DNA of 51,803 nt from CAZGSG01 sp964528095 (GCA_964528095.1 CAZGSG010000007.1:1-51803); one strand, 5' to 3'; numbered from the stretch's first letter, positions 25,427 to 35,212 are shown. Notes: generated by a model not told the origin, from the sequence alone. Numbers and translations: made by a program.

Positions 25427-26360
25427 CGATACAGTTTAATTTGATCAGTTCTTCTGCTTCTGGTCCATATACTTCTGTAAATCCCAGTTCTACTGCTCTC
25501 CTGAGATCTTTACAGGCATTATCATTCTGTTTCAACGCTATGAATACCAGCGCCCTGTTTTTAAAAGCATAAGAATTTCCCGGGTAGAACTTCAGAGAAC
25601 TGTTGATATCTTCCATAGCTCCGGAGTAATTCAAAAGATGGTATTTTGCCAGGCCTCTGTTATTCAGGGCGAGCGGCTCATCCTTATCTATCTGTAAAGC
25701 CTTATCAAAATAATCCACTGCTTCCTGATAAAGTCCCATTTTGGTATACTGAAAGCCCAGGTTGATATATCCTCCGATAGCTACTGAATCTATCTTTATT
25801 ACCTTTTTTAAGTAGGCGATGGCTTCATCTCTTCTTCCAAGTTCGTCCATCGAAGTGGCCATATTATTGATAGTGTACAAATTTGTAGTATCCAATAAAA
25901 AGGCTTTGTAGTAGTCTTCATAAGCGCCCTGGAAATCTCTTTTCTGCTGCCGCATATTACCTCTGTTACCTAAACAAACCAGTCGTTCCATATCATTTGT
26001 GGCCAAATCAAGCGCTTTGCTAATATCATAGATAGCCTCATCTGTATAAAGCATAGAGCTAAGCACTATGGAGCGTTGCATATATCCCTCGGAAGAATCT
26101 GGTTGAATAGTAATCGCTTTGGAAAAATCATAAAACGCTTTTTCCCTTTCTTCCAGGATTGTATACAGAATCCCCCTGTTCAGGTAAACATTATAATTCA
26201 ATGAATCTTTCTTCCAGGCCTTGTCGTAAACAACCATCGCTGCCTTATAATCCTTTTTATCTATAAGAGCAGAAGCTTCTTTTAATAAATTATCTATAGT
26301 CTGGCTCTTACAAAAAGAAGCCAGCACTAACAAAAAAAACAGAAGAATATTTTTCTTCAT
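25419..26360 (-). CDS. Secreted TPR-repeat protein
   Basis: A 313-residue protein with an N-terminal export signal (MKKNILLFFLLVLASFCKSQ) and about seven tetratricopeptide repeats covering the rest (for example NYNVYLNRGILYTILEE, GGYINLGFQYTKMGLYQEAVDYFDKAL and LALNNRGLAKYHLLNYSGAMEDI). It is likely a periplasmic or envelope protein-protein interaction scaffold. Its ATG overlaps the nadA stop by one base (TAATG), so the two are translationally coupled; a functional link with NAD synthesis is not obvious. Confidence 0.88.
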   Translation of the reverse strand: MKKNILLFFLLVLASFCKSQTIDNLLKEASALIDKKDYKAAMVVYDKAWKKDSLNYNVYLNRGILYTILEEREKAFYDFSKAITIQPDSSEGYMQRSIVLSSMLYTDEAIYDISKALDLATNDMERLVCLGNRGNMRQQKRDFQGAYEDYYKAFLLDTTNLYTINNMATSMDELGRRDEAIAYLKKVIKIDSVAIGGYINLGFQYTKMGLYQEAVDYFDKALQIDKDEPLALNNRGLAKYHLLNYSGAMEDINSSLKFYPGNSYAFKNRALVFIALKQNDNACKDLRRAVELGFTEVYGPEAEELIKLNCIAK

Positions 26361-27370
26361 TATAGTCCCGCTTTTGCACTTATCTCAAGCATTCTGTCTA
26401 TTGGCTTTTTTGCAGCCAGTCTCAATCCTTCTTCCATGTGTATTGCTGGAGTTTCATATTCCATACACAAATAAACTTTCTCCAGAGAATTGAGTTTCAT
26501 ATGAGGGCAATCGTTACATGCGCAGCTATTGTTCGGAGGCGCGGGTATAAAAGTTTTACCGGGGTTGGCTTTCATCATCTGATGAAGGATTCCTGTCTCT
26601 GTAGCTACAATATATTCTTTTGCATCATCTGTCTGTGTATATTTCAGTAAGCCTGTAGTAGATCCTATATAGTCAGATACACGTAAAATAGGCTCTTCAC
26701 ATTCAGGGTGAGAGATCAGCTTCGCATTTGGATGTTTTATTTTCAATTTAGTGATCCTCTCCAAACTAAATATTTCATGAACCATACAGGCTCCATTCCA
26801 AAGCAACATATCCCTGCCGGTTACTTTGTTGATATAAGCACCCAGGTTTTTGTCCGGAGCGAAAATTATCTTTTGATCTTTTGGAAAACTCTCTACAATA
26901 ATTTTTGCATTACTGCTTGTCACAATCACATCGCTCAGCGCCTTGATCCCCGCACTGCAGTTGATATAGCTTACCACCACGTGATCAGGATGTTGTTCCT
27001 TGAATTTTTTAAATAACGGCGGTGGACAGCTGTCGCTCAGTGAACAGCCAGCTTTGAGATCAGGGATAACTACTTTTTTTGTCGGGTTCAGGATCTTTGC
27101 TGTTTCAGCCATGAAATGCACTCCGGCAAAAACGATCATGTCAGCAGTTGTCTTTTCCGCCTGCTGTGCCAACCCAAGACTATCCCCGATATAATCCGCA
27201 ACGTCCTGGATATCGGGCTCCTGGTAGTAGTGCGCTAATACAACCGCATTTTTTTCTTTTTTGAGCCGTTCTATTTCCGAAAAAAGATCCAGAGTAGGAT
27301 CAATGTCGATGTCGAGAAAACCCCTGTTCTCAACATTTTTTTTTGCCGCGCTGATTGTTTCTGTGTTCAT
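26360..27370 (-). CDS. nadA: Quinolinate synthase A
   Basis: A 336-residue NadA, which condenses iminoaspartate with dihydroxyacetone phosphate to quinolinate in de novo NAD synthesis. Visible signatures are VVLAHYYQEPDIQDVADYIGDSL, FAGVHFMAETAKILNP, and the three 4Fe-4S cysteine regions: GCSLSDSCP, WNGACMVHE and CACNDCPHMKLNSLEKVYLC. nadB and nadC are not in the window. It starts next to the origin-like intergenic region and is followed by the TPR gene, overlapping by one base. Confidence 0.96.
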   Translation of the reverse strand: MNTETISAAKKNVENRGFLDIDIDPTLDLFSEIERLKKEKNAVVLAHYYQEPDIQDVADYIGDSLGLAQQAEKTTADMIVFAGVHFMAETAKILNPTKKVVIPDLKAGCSLSDSCPPPLFKKFKEQHPDHVVVSYINCSAGIKALSDVIVTSSNAKIIVESFPKDQKIIFAPDKNLGAYINKVTGRDMLLWNGACMVHEIFSLERITKLKIKHPNAKLISHPECEEPILRVSDYIGSTTGLLKYTQTDDAKEYIVATETGILHQMMKANPGKTFIPAPPNNSCACNDCPHMKLNSLEKVYLCMEYETPAIHMEEGLRLAAKKPIDRMLEISAKAGL

Positions 27371-27445
27371 GACTGCTCTTTTTTCGATTCAGCAATATTC
27401 GACCAGCTATTCGAAATTTTCAAAAGAATATTTTTTCTCACTCTC

Positions 27446-27860
27446 TTAATACTATATTAATAATAATATAATATTTATAAAAAAGAGTTTATTATTATTA
27501 CAGGTGTTAATTAGTGGATAACATTAAATGCAAAGTTAACCAATCTGAGTAATTCACATTTTTAAACAGGTAATCCACATTACAATTTTACGCTACCATT
27601 GGATTTCAGCTACACTATCCACATCAATGTGAAATGGAAAATCGAATAAGTTTCCGTGTCATTTTAAAAAGGTGAATGTGAATTAGTGTAGAGAAACTCC
27701 CGGTTGTCTCCTAATAATTTCTCTTTACCCGGGTAGGGTCTAATTAGTTTCCAAGAATACTTTTTCATATTAACGTTTCACGAGGGGTTATTCACATAAA
27801 AAATAGGCTATTAACAGGGGGCTGGGGATAAAAAGATGATCAGGTCTGGATTTATCCATC
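27446..27860. other. Candidate chromosomal replication origin (DnaA-box cluster with AT-rich unwinding element)
   Basis: This is the core of a 605-bp gap between divergent nadA and dpp11. It begins with an AT tract at 27446-27500 (only 3 G/C in 55 bp), followed by DnaA-box-like 9-mers (TTATNCACA): 27788-27796 TTATTCACA (exact), and one-mismatch sites 27513-27521 (minus, TTATCCACT), 27550-27558 (TAATTCACA), 27571-27579 (TAATCCACA), 27615-27623 (CTATCCACA), 27677-27685 (minus, TAATTCACA) and 27823-27831 (minus, TTATCCCCA). A weaker site is TTATCCATC at 27852. AATTAGT also occurs three times. Seven sites in about 320 bp is far above the fraction of one expected by chance. dnaN lies 16 kb away; dnaA is not in the window. 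Confidence 0.7.
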
Positions 27861-27975
27861 AAACAAAGTTATTAAAACCCACATATGATGGCCCCTATAT
27901 GTAAGAATATGAATATACGAAAGCTTGTTAGTATATTATTGAATGCCGTATTTTTAATGCTTTAAAAAAATCAAC

Positions 27976-30126
27976 ATGAAATACCTGAAGTGTTTTTTTC
28001 TTTCCTTCTTCCTTTTTCTTTTCTCCCTGGTAAAAGCGGATGAAGGAATCTGGCTTCCATTACTCCTTGAAAAAATGAATGAAAAGGAAATGAAAAGCCT
28101 TGGTATGAAAATAAGCGCAAAGGATATTTATAATATTAATAGCGGTAGTCTAAAAGATGCGGTGGTAAGCCTGGGAGGGTTTTGTACAGGAGAACTTATT
28201 TCTTCTAAAGGATTGGTGCTAACCAACCACCACTGCGGGTTTGACGCTATTCAAAATCATTCCACACTCGATCGTAATTATATAAGAGATGGATTCTGGG
28301 CAAAGAATAATGGTGAAGAACTTGTCAACCCCAGCCTTTTTGTCACTTTTATTATAAGAATAGAAGATGTAAGTAAGCAGGTGTTAAAAGGAATTACACC
28401 GGAAATGAAAGAAAATGAACGCCAGTCCGCTATTGATAAGAATATTAATGAAATGAAGGGATCCGTCAAAAAAGAAACCTACCAGGATTCTTTTATAAGA
28501 GGTTTTTTTGAAGGGAATCAATATTACCTGTTCGTTACAGAAACTTACAGGGATGTACGCCTGGTAGGCGCCCCACCGTCTTCTATTGGTAATTTTGGAA
28601 AAGACTCCGATAACTGGATGTGGCCAAGACATACAGGTGACTTTTCCATGTTCAGGATTTATGCGGGAAAAGATAATAAACCCGCCGAATATTCAGCCGA
28701 TAATATACCGTATACTCCAAAAAAATCGCTGTCTATTTCTCTTGATGGCGTGACAGAAGGTGATTTTACCATGGTCTTTGGCTTTCCCGGAAGAACGACA
28801 GAATACCTGCATAGCTCCGCGGTGGACCAGATAATGCAGGTAAATGATCCGGCTAAAATAGCTATCCGCGATAAGGCACTTGGAGTTATAGACGGCTTTA
28901 TGCGTAAAGATGAACAGATCAAGATACAGTATGCCGCTAAATATGCCGGGATCAGCAATTCCTGGAAAAAATGGCAGGGTGAGGTGCTGGGTCTTACCAG
29001 TACAAATGCAGTAGATAAAAAAAAGCGTTACGAGGCAGATTTTCAAAAAAGAGTAGATGCCAATCCGCAATGGAAAACGAGCTATGGTAAGGTATTAAAA
29101 GAACTGGAAACAAATTATGCGGAATTGAAATCCTATGGACTGGCAAGGGATTACTACCTGGAAATAACCAGCAAAATAGAGCTCTTCACTATAATAGGGC
29201 AATTAAATACGCTGCAAAGAGCCAAGGGAAAACCTGGATATGAAAATGCCCTGGCCGGCGCCAAACAACGGCTTGCTGATTTTTATAAAGAGTATAATGT
29301 ACAGGTAGATAAAAAGCTGTTTGAGGTATTGATGGAGATGTACATAAAGGACCAGGACAAAAACTTTATTGCAGCAAAGGCAGCTGTTGATGCAACAGGA
29401 AGTATCTCTAAATGGGCCGACGATATCTACAATTCTACTGATCTTGATGATGAAAAAAAGACCCTGGCCGCTTTGGAACAAAATCCCGATGCGTTGCTTG
29501 AAAAACTCGGCTCGGATAAAGCTGTAGCCTTATATGCTGCGCTGGTAAGCACTTATAATAGTAGTGTGGCAGCCAAACTCAACGAAATTCAAACCCGCAT
29601 AAATCAGTTGCAGCGGACCTATATGCAAGCGCAGATGGATGTAATGAAAGAGAAAAAATTTTACCCCGATGCTAATAGCACGTTGCGTGTTACTTATGGA
29701 AAAGTAAAGGGATATACCGCAAGGGATGCCGTAAAATATGACAGCTATACTTATCTGGATGGGGTGATGCAAAAATATATTCCGGGCGATTACGAATTTG
29801 ATGTACCCCAAAAAATCCAGCAACTATATAAGGACAAGGATTATGGTCAATATGGAGCCAATGGAAAAATGCCGGTTTGTTTTATAGCAACCAACCACAC
29901 AACTGGCGGAAATTCAGGCAGCCCGGCATTGGATGCCTATGGAAACCTGGTGGGACTTAATTTTGACCGCGTTTGGGAAGGCACGATGAGCGATATCAAT
30001 TTTGACCCCTCTATTTGCAGAAATATTATGGTAGATATCCGCTACGTATTATTTATAATAGACAAATACGCCGGGGCCGGCCACCTGGTCAGGGAAATGA
30101 AACTGGTGCATCCGAAGAAAAAGTAA
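27976..30126 (+). CDS. dpp11: S46 dipeptidyl peptidase, DPP11 type (Asp/Glu-specific)
   Basis: A 716-residue serine exopeptidase of family S46, unique in its large helical domain capping the active site. A signal peptide (residues 1-21) leads to the periplasm. The catalytic His lies in LTNHHCGFD (H85/H86), the Asp in the WMWPRHTGDFSMFRIY region, and the nucleophile is S647 in GGNSGSP. Arg665 follows S647 by 18 residues (NFDRVWEG), the spacing of Ser655-Arg673 in Porphyromonas gingivalis DPP11, where the Arg binds acidic P1 side chains; DPP7 has Gly there. So release of dipeptides ending in Asp or Glu is predicted. This fits a peptide-consuming lifestyle. It is alone, downstream of the origin-like region. 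Confidence 0.92.
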   Translation: MKYLKCFFLSFFLFLFSLVKADEGIWLPLLLEKMNEKEMKSLGMKISAKDIYNINSGSLKDAVVSLGGFCTGELISSKGLVLTNHHCGFDAIQNHSTLDRNYIRDGFWAKNNGEELVNPSLFVTFIIRIEDVSKQVLKGITPEMKENERQSAIDKNINEMKGSVKKETYQDSFIRGFFEGNQYYLFVTETYRDVRLVGAPPSSIGNFGKDSDNWMWPRHTGDFSMFRIYAGKDNKPAEYSADNIPYTPKKSLSISLDGVTEGDFTMVFGFPGRTTEYLHSSAVDQIMQVNDPAKIAIRDKALGVIDGFMRKDEQIKIQYAAKYAGISNSWKKWQGEVLGLTSTNAVDKKKRYEADFQKRVDANPQWKTSYGKVLKELETNYAELKSYGLARDYYLEITSKIELFTIIGQLNTLQRAKGKPGYENALAGAKQRLADFYKEYNVQVDKKLFEVLMEMYIKDQDKNFIAAKAAVDATGSISKWADDIYNSTDLDDEKKTLAALEQNPDALLEKLGSDKAVALYAALVSTYNSSVAAKLNEIQTRINQLQRTYMQAQMDVMKEKKFYPDANSTLRVTYGKVKGYTARDAVKYDSYTYLDGVMQKYIPGDYEFDVPQKIQQLYKDKDYGQYGANGKMPVCFIATNHTTGGNSGSPALDAYGNLVGLNFDRVWEGTMSDINFDPSICRNIMVDIRYVLFIIDKYAGAGHLVREMKLVHPKKK

Positions 30127-30188
30127 ATATGGCGACCGGCAAAGGCTGAAAAAACGGTGGCATCCTGCATTTTAGCGGTTTTCCACAA

Positions 30189-30219
30189 TTTGTTCATATG
30201 CCCAAAAGCCCTATTTTTG
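30189..30219 (+). promoter_or_regulatory. Consensus Bacteroidota promoter of the ppiD-like gene
   Basis: TTTG at 30189-30192 and TATTTTTG at 30212-30219, with a 19-bp spacer: a full match to the Bacteroidota consensus. The ATG at 30249 lies 29 nt further on. Confidence 0.8.
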
Positions 30220-30248
30220 CCGTCCTTTCATAAACCCTAGATAATATT

Positions 30249-32399
30249 ATGTCAGTTATTCAGCAGATACAGGAGAAGTATGCAAAACTAATGGCGATAA
30301 TTATAGCCGTCGCACTGCTCACATTCGTGGTAATGCTTGCCTTTGAAAATGGAGGAAGTTTATTCCGTGGCGGCAACAATCGCTCCGTTGGTAAAGTGAA
30401 CGGTAAGAATATTGATTTTACAGATTTTCAAAAGAAAGTAGATGCCCAGGAAGCTAATATGAAAGCACAGGGTTATCCCGGTGGGGCGGCTACTACACAG
30501 CAGGCCCAGGAAAGTGCCTGGAACCAGGAGATCTACCGTACGCTGATGAATACGGAGATCGAAAAACTCGGAATGCAGATCGGTAAAAAAGAGATCGGAG
30601 ACATTCTTTATGGAGCAAATCCTCCGGAAGATCTGAAAAAGGCATTTACAGACCCTCAAACAGGTGAGTTCAATGCCCAGATGGCCAAACAACAGATTGA
30701 CCAGTCACTCAAACAAGGTCAACCCGAGCAGAAAGCACAAATCAATAACTACCTGGCACAGTTGGAAGAAGGGCGTTTATCTGAAAAATACAATTCACTT
30801 CTCAGCAATAGTGTCAACGTTCCAAAATGGTTAATTGAAAAAGAAAATGCTGACAATAGTCAAATGGCTAAAGTGTCCCTGGTAAGAGAATTCTACTCTA
30901 CACCAACGATTCCCGACAGCAGTATTAAAATAACTGATAAAGAAATAGAAGATTATATCAGCAAACACAAAAAAGATTTCAAGCAGGAAGAAACACGCAG
31001 TATTAGTTATGTTGCTTTCAGCGCATTGCCAACCGCTGCAGACACAGTAGCAATAAGAACAGAACTGGAAACGCTGAAACAAACATTTGATACAACCAGT
31101 AATGCACCCGCATTTATTGCAGCAAATGGAAGCGCTGTAAATTTTTCCGATATGTATGTTGGAAAATCTTTTATGCAGATGCAATATAAAGACAGCATTC
31201 AGAAATTGCCTGTAAATGCAGTAATGGGACCGTACCTTGACGGAGGAACATTTACCCTCGCAAAAATGCTTGCAGTAAAACAATTGCCCGATTCAGTAAG
31301 ATGCCGCCACATATTACAGGGAACAATGAACCCGCAGACAAGAGAAGCGCTGATCCCCGATTCTATCGCACATGCAAGAATAGATAGCGTAGCCCTCGCA
31401 ATAAAAGGCGGAGCCAATTTTGATTCACTGGAAACAAAATACTCAACAGACGAAGCCGCCAAAAGAGATAAAGGGGTGATGACATTTTCATCTACCGATA
31501 TCCAGAACGAAGGATTTGCAAAGGAATTCGGAGACTTTATTTTGAATGGCGCTCCGGGAGAAAAGAAAGTTGTTAAAACAATTTACGGCTGGCATTATAT
31601 TGAAATCCTGAATTTCATAAAAGTTGAGCCACATTATAAAGTTGCTTACTTCGCAAAACAAATAGAAGCAAGCAGGGAAACACTGGATGCTGCAGTTAAT
31701 GAAGCCAATACATTTGCCGTAAGCAGCCAGGATTCAAAATCATTTGAAGCAAACAGCGAAAAACTAAAAGCAAAAGGAATCAACAAAGCGTTTGCCCAGG
31801 AAATAACGCCAAACGCGACCCAGATAATGGGACTCGGTGCATCCAGGGCATTTGTAAAAAATATTTACAAAGCCAAATTAGGAGAAGTACTGAATCCGGA
31901 AGAAGTAGGCGATAACTATGTAGTAGCAATGGTAACGGAAGTAAATAAGGAAGGCACTAAGCCCGTGGCCAAAGCCCGCATGATGGTAGAACCCCTTTTA
32001 CGGAACCTTAAAAAAGGAGAGATGCTGAAGCAAAAAATAGGCACCATTACTACTCTTGAAGCGGCTGCTACAGTATTGGGAGGAAAACCGGTTGAGACAG
32101 TGGATAGTCTTCGTATGACAGGCTCACAGTCTTCGGTTATAGCATCTGAACCAAAAGTGATCGGAGCGGCATTTAACCCGGCAAATAAAGGAAAAGTTGT
32201 TCCGGAAGTTATTCTTGGAAATAGCGGAGTATACGTAGTGAAAGTGGACAACGTGAGCGCTACAGCCCTCGGCGATGCAAACGTAGCAGAACAGCGTAAG
32301 GCCCGCATCCAGCAACAGAAAATGAGCAATGGATACGCGGCACTGCAGGCGCTCAGGCAGTCGGCCGTGGTAAAAGATAATCGTAGTAATTTCTATTAA
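30249..32399 (+). CDS. Membrane-anchored parvulin-type peptidyl-prolyl isomerase (PpiD/SurA-like)
   Basis: A 716-residue folding factor. A short cytoplasmic start and one membrane helix (about residues 16-32, AIIIAVALLTFVVMLAF) anchor a large periplasmic part. This has a SurA_N-type helical chaperone region (about 45-240), a parvulin domain near residues 350-460 (VRCRHILQGTM, GANFDSLETKYSTDEAAKRDKGVM, TIYGWHYIEIL) and a second, degenerate parvulin-like region behind it. The layout is that of PpiD. It helps outer-membrane and secreted proteins fold on leaving the translocon. Expression is probably high and constitutive, given its full-consensus promoter; a strong terminator follows. Confidence 0.9.
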   Translation: MSVIQQIQEKYAKLMAIIIAVALLTFVVMLAFENGGSLFRGGNNRSVGKVNGKNIDFTDFQKKVDAQEANMKAQGYPGGAATTQQAQESAWNQEIYRTLMNTEIEKLGMQIGKKEIGDILYGANPPEDLKKAFTDPQTGEFNAQMAKQQIDQSLKQGQPEQKAQINNYLAQLEEGRLSEKYNSLLSNSVNVPKWLIEKENADNSQMAKVSLVREFYSTPTIPDSSIKITDKEIEDYISKHKKDFKQEETRSISYVAFSALPTAADTVAIRTELETLKQTFDTTSNAPAFIAANGSAVNFSDMYVGKSFMQMQYKDSIQKLPVNAVMGPYLDGGTFTLAKMLAVKQLPDSVRCRHILQGTMNPQTREALIPDSIAHARIDSVALAIKGGANFDSLETKYSTDEAAKRDKGVMTFSSTDIQNEGFAKEFGDFILNGAPGEKKVVKTIYGWHYIEILNFIKVEPHYKVAYFAKQIEASRETLDAAVNEANTFAVSSQDSKSFEANSEKLKAKGINKAFAQEITPNATQIMGLGASRAFVKNIYKAKLGEVLNPEEVGDNYVVAMVTEVNKEGTKPVAKARMMVEPLLRNLKKGEMLKQKIGTITTLEAAATVLGGKPVETVDSLRMTGSQSSVIASEPKVIGAAFNPANKGKVVPEVILGNSGVYVVKVDNVSATALGDANVAEQRKARIQQQKMSNGYAALQALRQSAVVKDNRSNFY

Positions 32400-32427
32400 A
32401 GAGTTTTACAGCCAAAACCAACGACAG

Positions 32428-32453
32428 CGGCCCCAATTGGGGCCGTTTGTTTT
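32428..32453 (+). terminator. Rho-independent terminator
   Basis: A perfect 7-bp GC-rich stem CGGCCCC/GGGGCCG (32428-32434, 32439-32445) with an AATT loop, then TTTGTTTT. It lies 28 bp after the ppiD-like stop. Confidence 0.85.
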
Positions 32454-32614
32454 GCTAGGCGTTTGGGAGAAAAAGAGATGAAAGAGCCTTCTATCGGGAA
32501 TTGAGTAACAGTAAGAAGAAAGGAAGCTATTAAACAACCCGCCCATTTATGTGTTATTTTTATAGTATGGAGAAAATGAACACTTTTTATCTCATTTTCT
32601 CTTAAACTTTAGCC

Positions 32615-33136
32615 ATGGACGAGCCCATTATTAATAAAGTAGCCGATAGCGGCATAATTACCCTGGATCCGGAAAAATACTATCCCCGGGACCAAGCCAT
32701 TGTGTTTGATCTCAAGGGCCATTTGTTCATGGAACTTATCTTAAAAGAAAAGGATTTCAGGGAAGCGCTGAAAAAAACCGATTGGGAACAATACAGGGAT
32801 AAGGAAGTGGCCGTAACCTGCAGCGCCGACGCGATCATACCAGTATGGGCATATATGCTGGTGGCTTCTTACCTGCAGCCCGTTGCAAAAGATGTAATAA
32901 TGGGTGATGAAAAAGAGCTTCACCGCAATAAGTTTTTAAAAAATCTTGCACAGATAAACATTAATGAATTCGCAGACAAAAGAGTGGTGATAAAGGGATG
33001 CGGAGATACACCCATCGGCGATTTTGTTTATATGGAACTTACCAAACTTCTCCGGCCTGTAGCAAAAAGCATCATGTATGGAGAGCCCTGCAGCACAGTG
33101 CCCGTGTATAAAAAGGCCGCTACGGAAAATAAATAA
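32615..33136 (+). CDS. DUF2480 family protein
   Basis: A 173-residue soluble protein that I recognise as DUF2480, a family nearly restricted to Bacteroidota. Diagnostic pieces are DSGIITLDPEKYYP, FDLKGHLFMELILKEKDFREALKK, VTCSADAIIPVWAYML and the end VIKGCGDTPIGDFVY...LLRPVAKSIMYGEPCSTVP. Two conserved Cys (CSAD and CGD) stand out and could be functional. The role is unknown. It is transcribed alone and convergent with corA. Confidence 0.88.
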   Translation: MDEPIINKVADSGIITLDPEKYYPRDQAIVFDLKGHLFMELILKEKDFREALKKTDWEQYRDKEVAVTCSADAIIPVWAYMLVASYLQPVAKDVIMGDEKELHRNKFLKNLAQININEFADKRVVIKGCGDTPIGDFVYMELTKLLRPVAKSIMYGEPCSTVPVYKKAATENK

Positions 33137-33174
33137 CGCTTTTTACCCTAATGAATACTGGTTAACAAAAAAGG

Positions 33175-34284
33175 TCAAAACCAGCCTCTTTTTTTGAAAG
33201 CCATGATCATCCATATGGGAATGATCAGCATAACGGCCACAGCGATCCAGAACCCATATTGATTATGCAGGTAGGGAATAGCGTCGAAGTTCATTCCGAA
33301 TATACCACCGATAACAGTTGCAGGTGCCAGCAGGCAGGTAACAATCGCCATCACTTTCATTACTTCATTCAACTTCAGGTTCACATTATTTACATACAGG
33401 TCCTGCATGCTCATCATGATATCCCGATAGTTTTCGCTTAAATCAATGGCCTGTACAATATGATCGTATATATCTTTAAAATACTTGGTAGTGCGATCAT
33501 CCAGCAGTTCGCTCTCACTACGCAGGATGCCACCAATGAGATCTCTAACGGGAACAGTATTCCTTTTTAATACAATCAGCTCTTTACGGAGTTGGTTGAT
33601 CCTGGCCAGCGAACGTTTATTACTTGACCGGATTACTTCTTCTTCCAGGGCCTCGATCTGTTCGCCCAGCTTCTCCATTACAAGAAAGTAGTTATCAACG
33701 ATCAAATCGAGCATTGAATAGCAGAGATAATCAGCTTCTCTCTGGCGGGCCTTGCTATTATTCAACTTTAGCCGGTCGCGCAAAGGATTAAAAACATCAC
33801 GCCTGGCATCTTCCTGGAAAGAGATAACAAATCCTTTGCCCAATACAATACTGATCTGCTCCTGCTCTACTGTCTGTTTTTCATCATTGTAATAAAGCAT
33901 GTTGAGGAGACAGAACAAGATGCCCTCCACCTCGTCCATTTTAGGTCGTTGGTTCATGCTTAGTATATCTTCAACGATCAACGGGTGTATGGCATAATGA
34001 TCACAGATGGCCTCCACATCAGCTTTACGAAGACCGTCTATATTGATCCAGCTGGTGCGATCACTTTGTTTATAAGGATAACATTCTGTAACAGACGACA
34101 GCCGTTTTTCCTGCAGACTATTGCTATCATAGTCGAAGATATAAACAACCACCTCTTTTGCCTCCTCGCGCTGAGGCATAATGGTGGGGTTTACCGACAG
34201 GATCTCTTTTGTGCGCTGGGAGCCAAAGAGATTTGGCAGGTACAGATAACGAAGATATTTTTCAGGCCTCAGTTTTACATTCAT
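33175..34284 (-). CDS. corA: CorA-family Mg2+/Co2+ transporter
   Basis: A 369-residue CorA. The N-terminal cytoplasmic domain (about 1-300) includes WINIDGL, the long helical stalk and YRDIMMSMQDLYVNNVNLKLNEVMKVMAIVTCLLAP leading into TM1. The signature GMN motif (GGIFGMNF) precedes the second, final helix (about 345-362) and a basic end KKRGWF. CorA forms a pentameric channel taking up Mg2+ and other divalent cations. It is convergent with DUF2480 and 32 bp upstream of nothing on its own strand, so it is likely monocistronic. Confidence 0.95.
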   Translation of the reverse strand: MNVKLRPEKYLRYLYLPNLFGSQRTKEILSVNPTIMPQREEAKEVVVYIFDYDSNSLQEKRLSSVTECYPYKQSDRTSWINIDGLRKADVEAICDHYAIHPLIVEDILSMNQRPKMDEVEGILFCLLNMLYYNDEKQTVEQEQISIVLGKGFVISFQEDARRDVFNPLRDRLKLNNSKARQREADYLCYSMLDLIVDNYFLVMEKLGEQIEALEEEVIRSSNKRSLARINQLRKELIVLKRNTVPVRDLIGGILRSESELLDDRTTKYFKDIYDHIVQAIDLSENYRDIMMSMQDLYVNNVNLKLNEVMKVMAIVTCLLAPATVIGGIFGMNFDAIPYLHNQYGFWIAVAVMLIIPIWMIMAFKKRGWF

Positions 34285-34316
34285 AAAAGATGATAAAGAA
34301 ATAAAGAATAGAAGGT

Positions 34317-35036
34317 TTACTTTGGCTGCAGGCCATTATAATATTCAATAATACCAATGTAATCGGAATCTTTTTTACCGGAAGATTTGTTTTTTTTAAG
34401 AAACTCCTGCAACGCCGCTTTTTTATCGATCAGTATATCGGGAACAGTATTTAATTTTTTAATAGCGATAAGACCATTTTTATATAATAAAAAATAAGAA
34501 GAGGTCTCTGTGATCTGTTCTTCGAAGGTGGCCGAATTATACGGTCGTATTGAAGAAATAACCTTATTGGTCTTTTTATACAGGGTCGCATTACCAGCAC
34601 TAAGCAATTGATACCAACCGGTCGCAACAGCCTGTTCAATAACCCGGAGACCTGATGAATGAACAAACACATAATGTTCATTTTTCAAAAGGTTGTTGAG
34701 CGTGACTTTAACAACCGGAGATGTGGCAACCATTTCCTGGTCGCCTTTAGGAGATGTATAAAGAACGGTATTATCGACCAGGTCGAGGCGAAGTAAAAGG
34801 CTGTCTACAATTTTTCCTCCCGCTATTTGCAATGAACCACTCATTTTTTCTTCAGAAAAATAAGGAGAGCCGCTAACGATCTTTACATACCTGGCCGTGC
34901 TCACAGGACTTCCTCCTACCACGAAAAACGCATTTGAAGCAAGTCCTCCTTCGGCCTTATCTACATTGATAACGGTTTGTGCAGTGCCTCTACAAACCAA
35001 CAAGAGCATAACCATGTGTAAAACAAGGGTCTTCAT
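34317..35036 (-). CDS. Hypothetical exported protein
   Basis: Family not recognised. The ATG at 35036 gives a standard signal peptide (MKTLVLHMVMLLLVCRGTAQ); the reading frame also allows a start at 35057, which would place seven extra residues before it. The mature part of about 220 residues mixes beta-rich segments (VVKVTLNNLLKNEHYVFVHS) with a basic C-terminal helix (KKAALQEFLKKNKSSGKKD). No catalytic motif is visible. It sits 32 bp upstream of corA on the same strand and could be co-transcribed with it. Confidence 0.7.
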   Translation of the reverse strand: MKTLVLHMVMLLLVCRGTAQTVINVDKAEGGLASNAFFVVGGSPVSTARYVKIVSGSPYFSEEKMSGSLQIAGGKIVDSLLLRLDLVDNTVLYTSPKGDQEMVATSPVVKVTLNNLLKNEHYVFVHSSGLRVIEQAVATGWYQLLSAGNATLYKKTNKVISSIRPYNSATFEEQITETSSYFLLYKNGLIAIKKLNTVPDILIDKKAALQEFLKKNKSSGKKDSDYIGIIEYYNGLQPK

Positions 35037-35212
35037 GGTAAAAATTTGAATATTCAAGGTAAAAAAAATAAGGATAGCAAGAAGATTCTTTTATATAAAG
35101 CGAACCATAGCAAAAATTAGGGCACACATTTAGTAGCTTAGAGCAAAGGATAAAAAAGAAAGGGCGAATGCACACTTTTTACATTCATAATTAAACGCTT
35201 AGCACACAATCT

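Noticed and set aside
27788..27831. DnaA boxes as regulators of nadA or dpp11 only
   Set aside because: The number of boxes, both orientations and the adjacent AT tract fit an origin better; regulation of flanking genes cannot be excluded.
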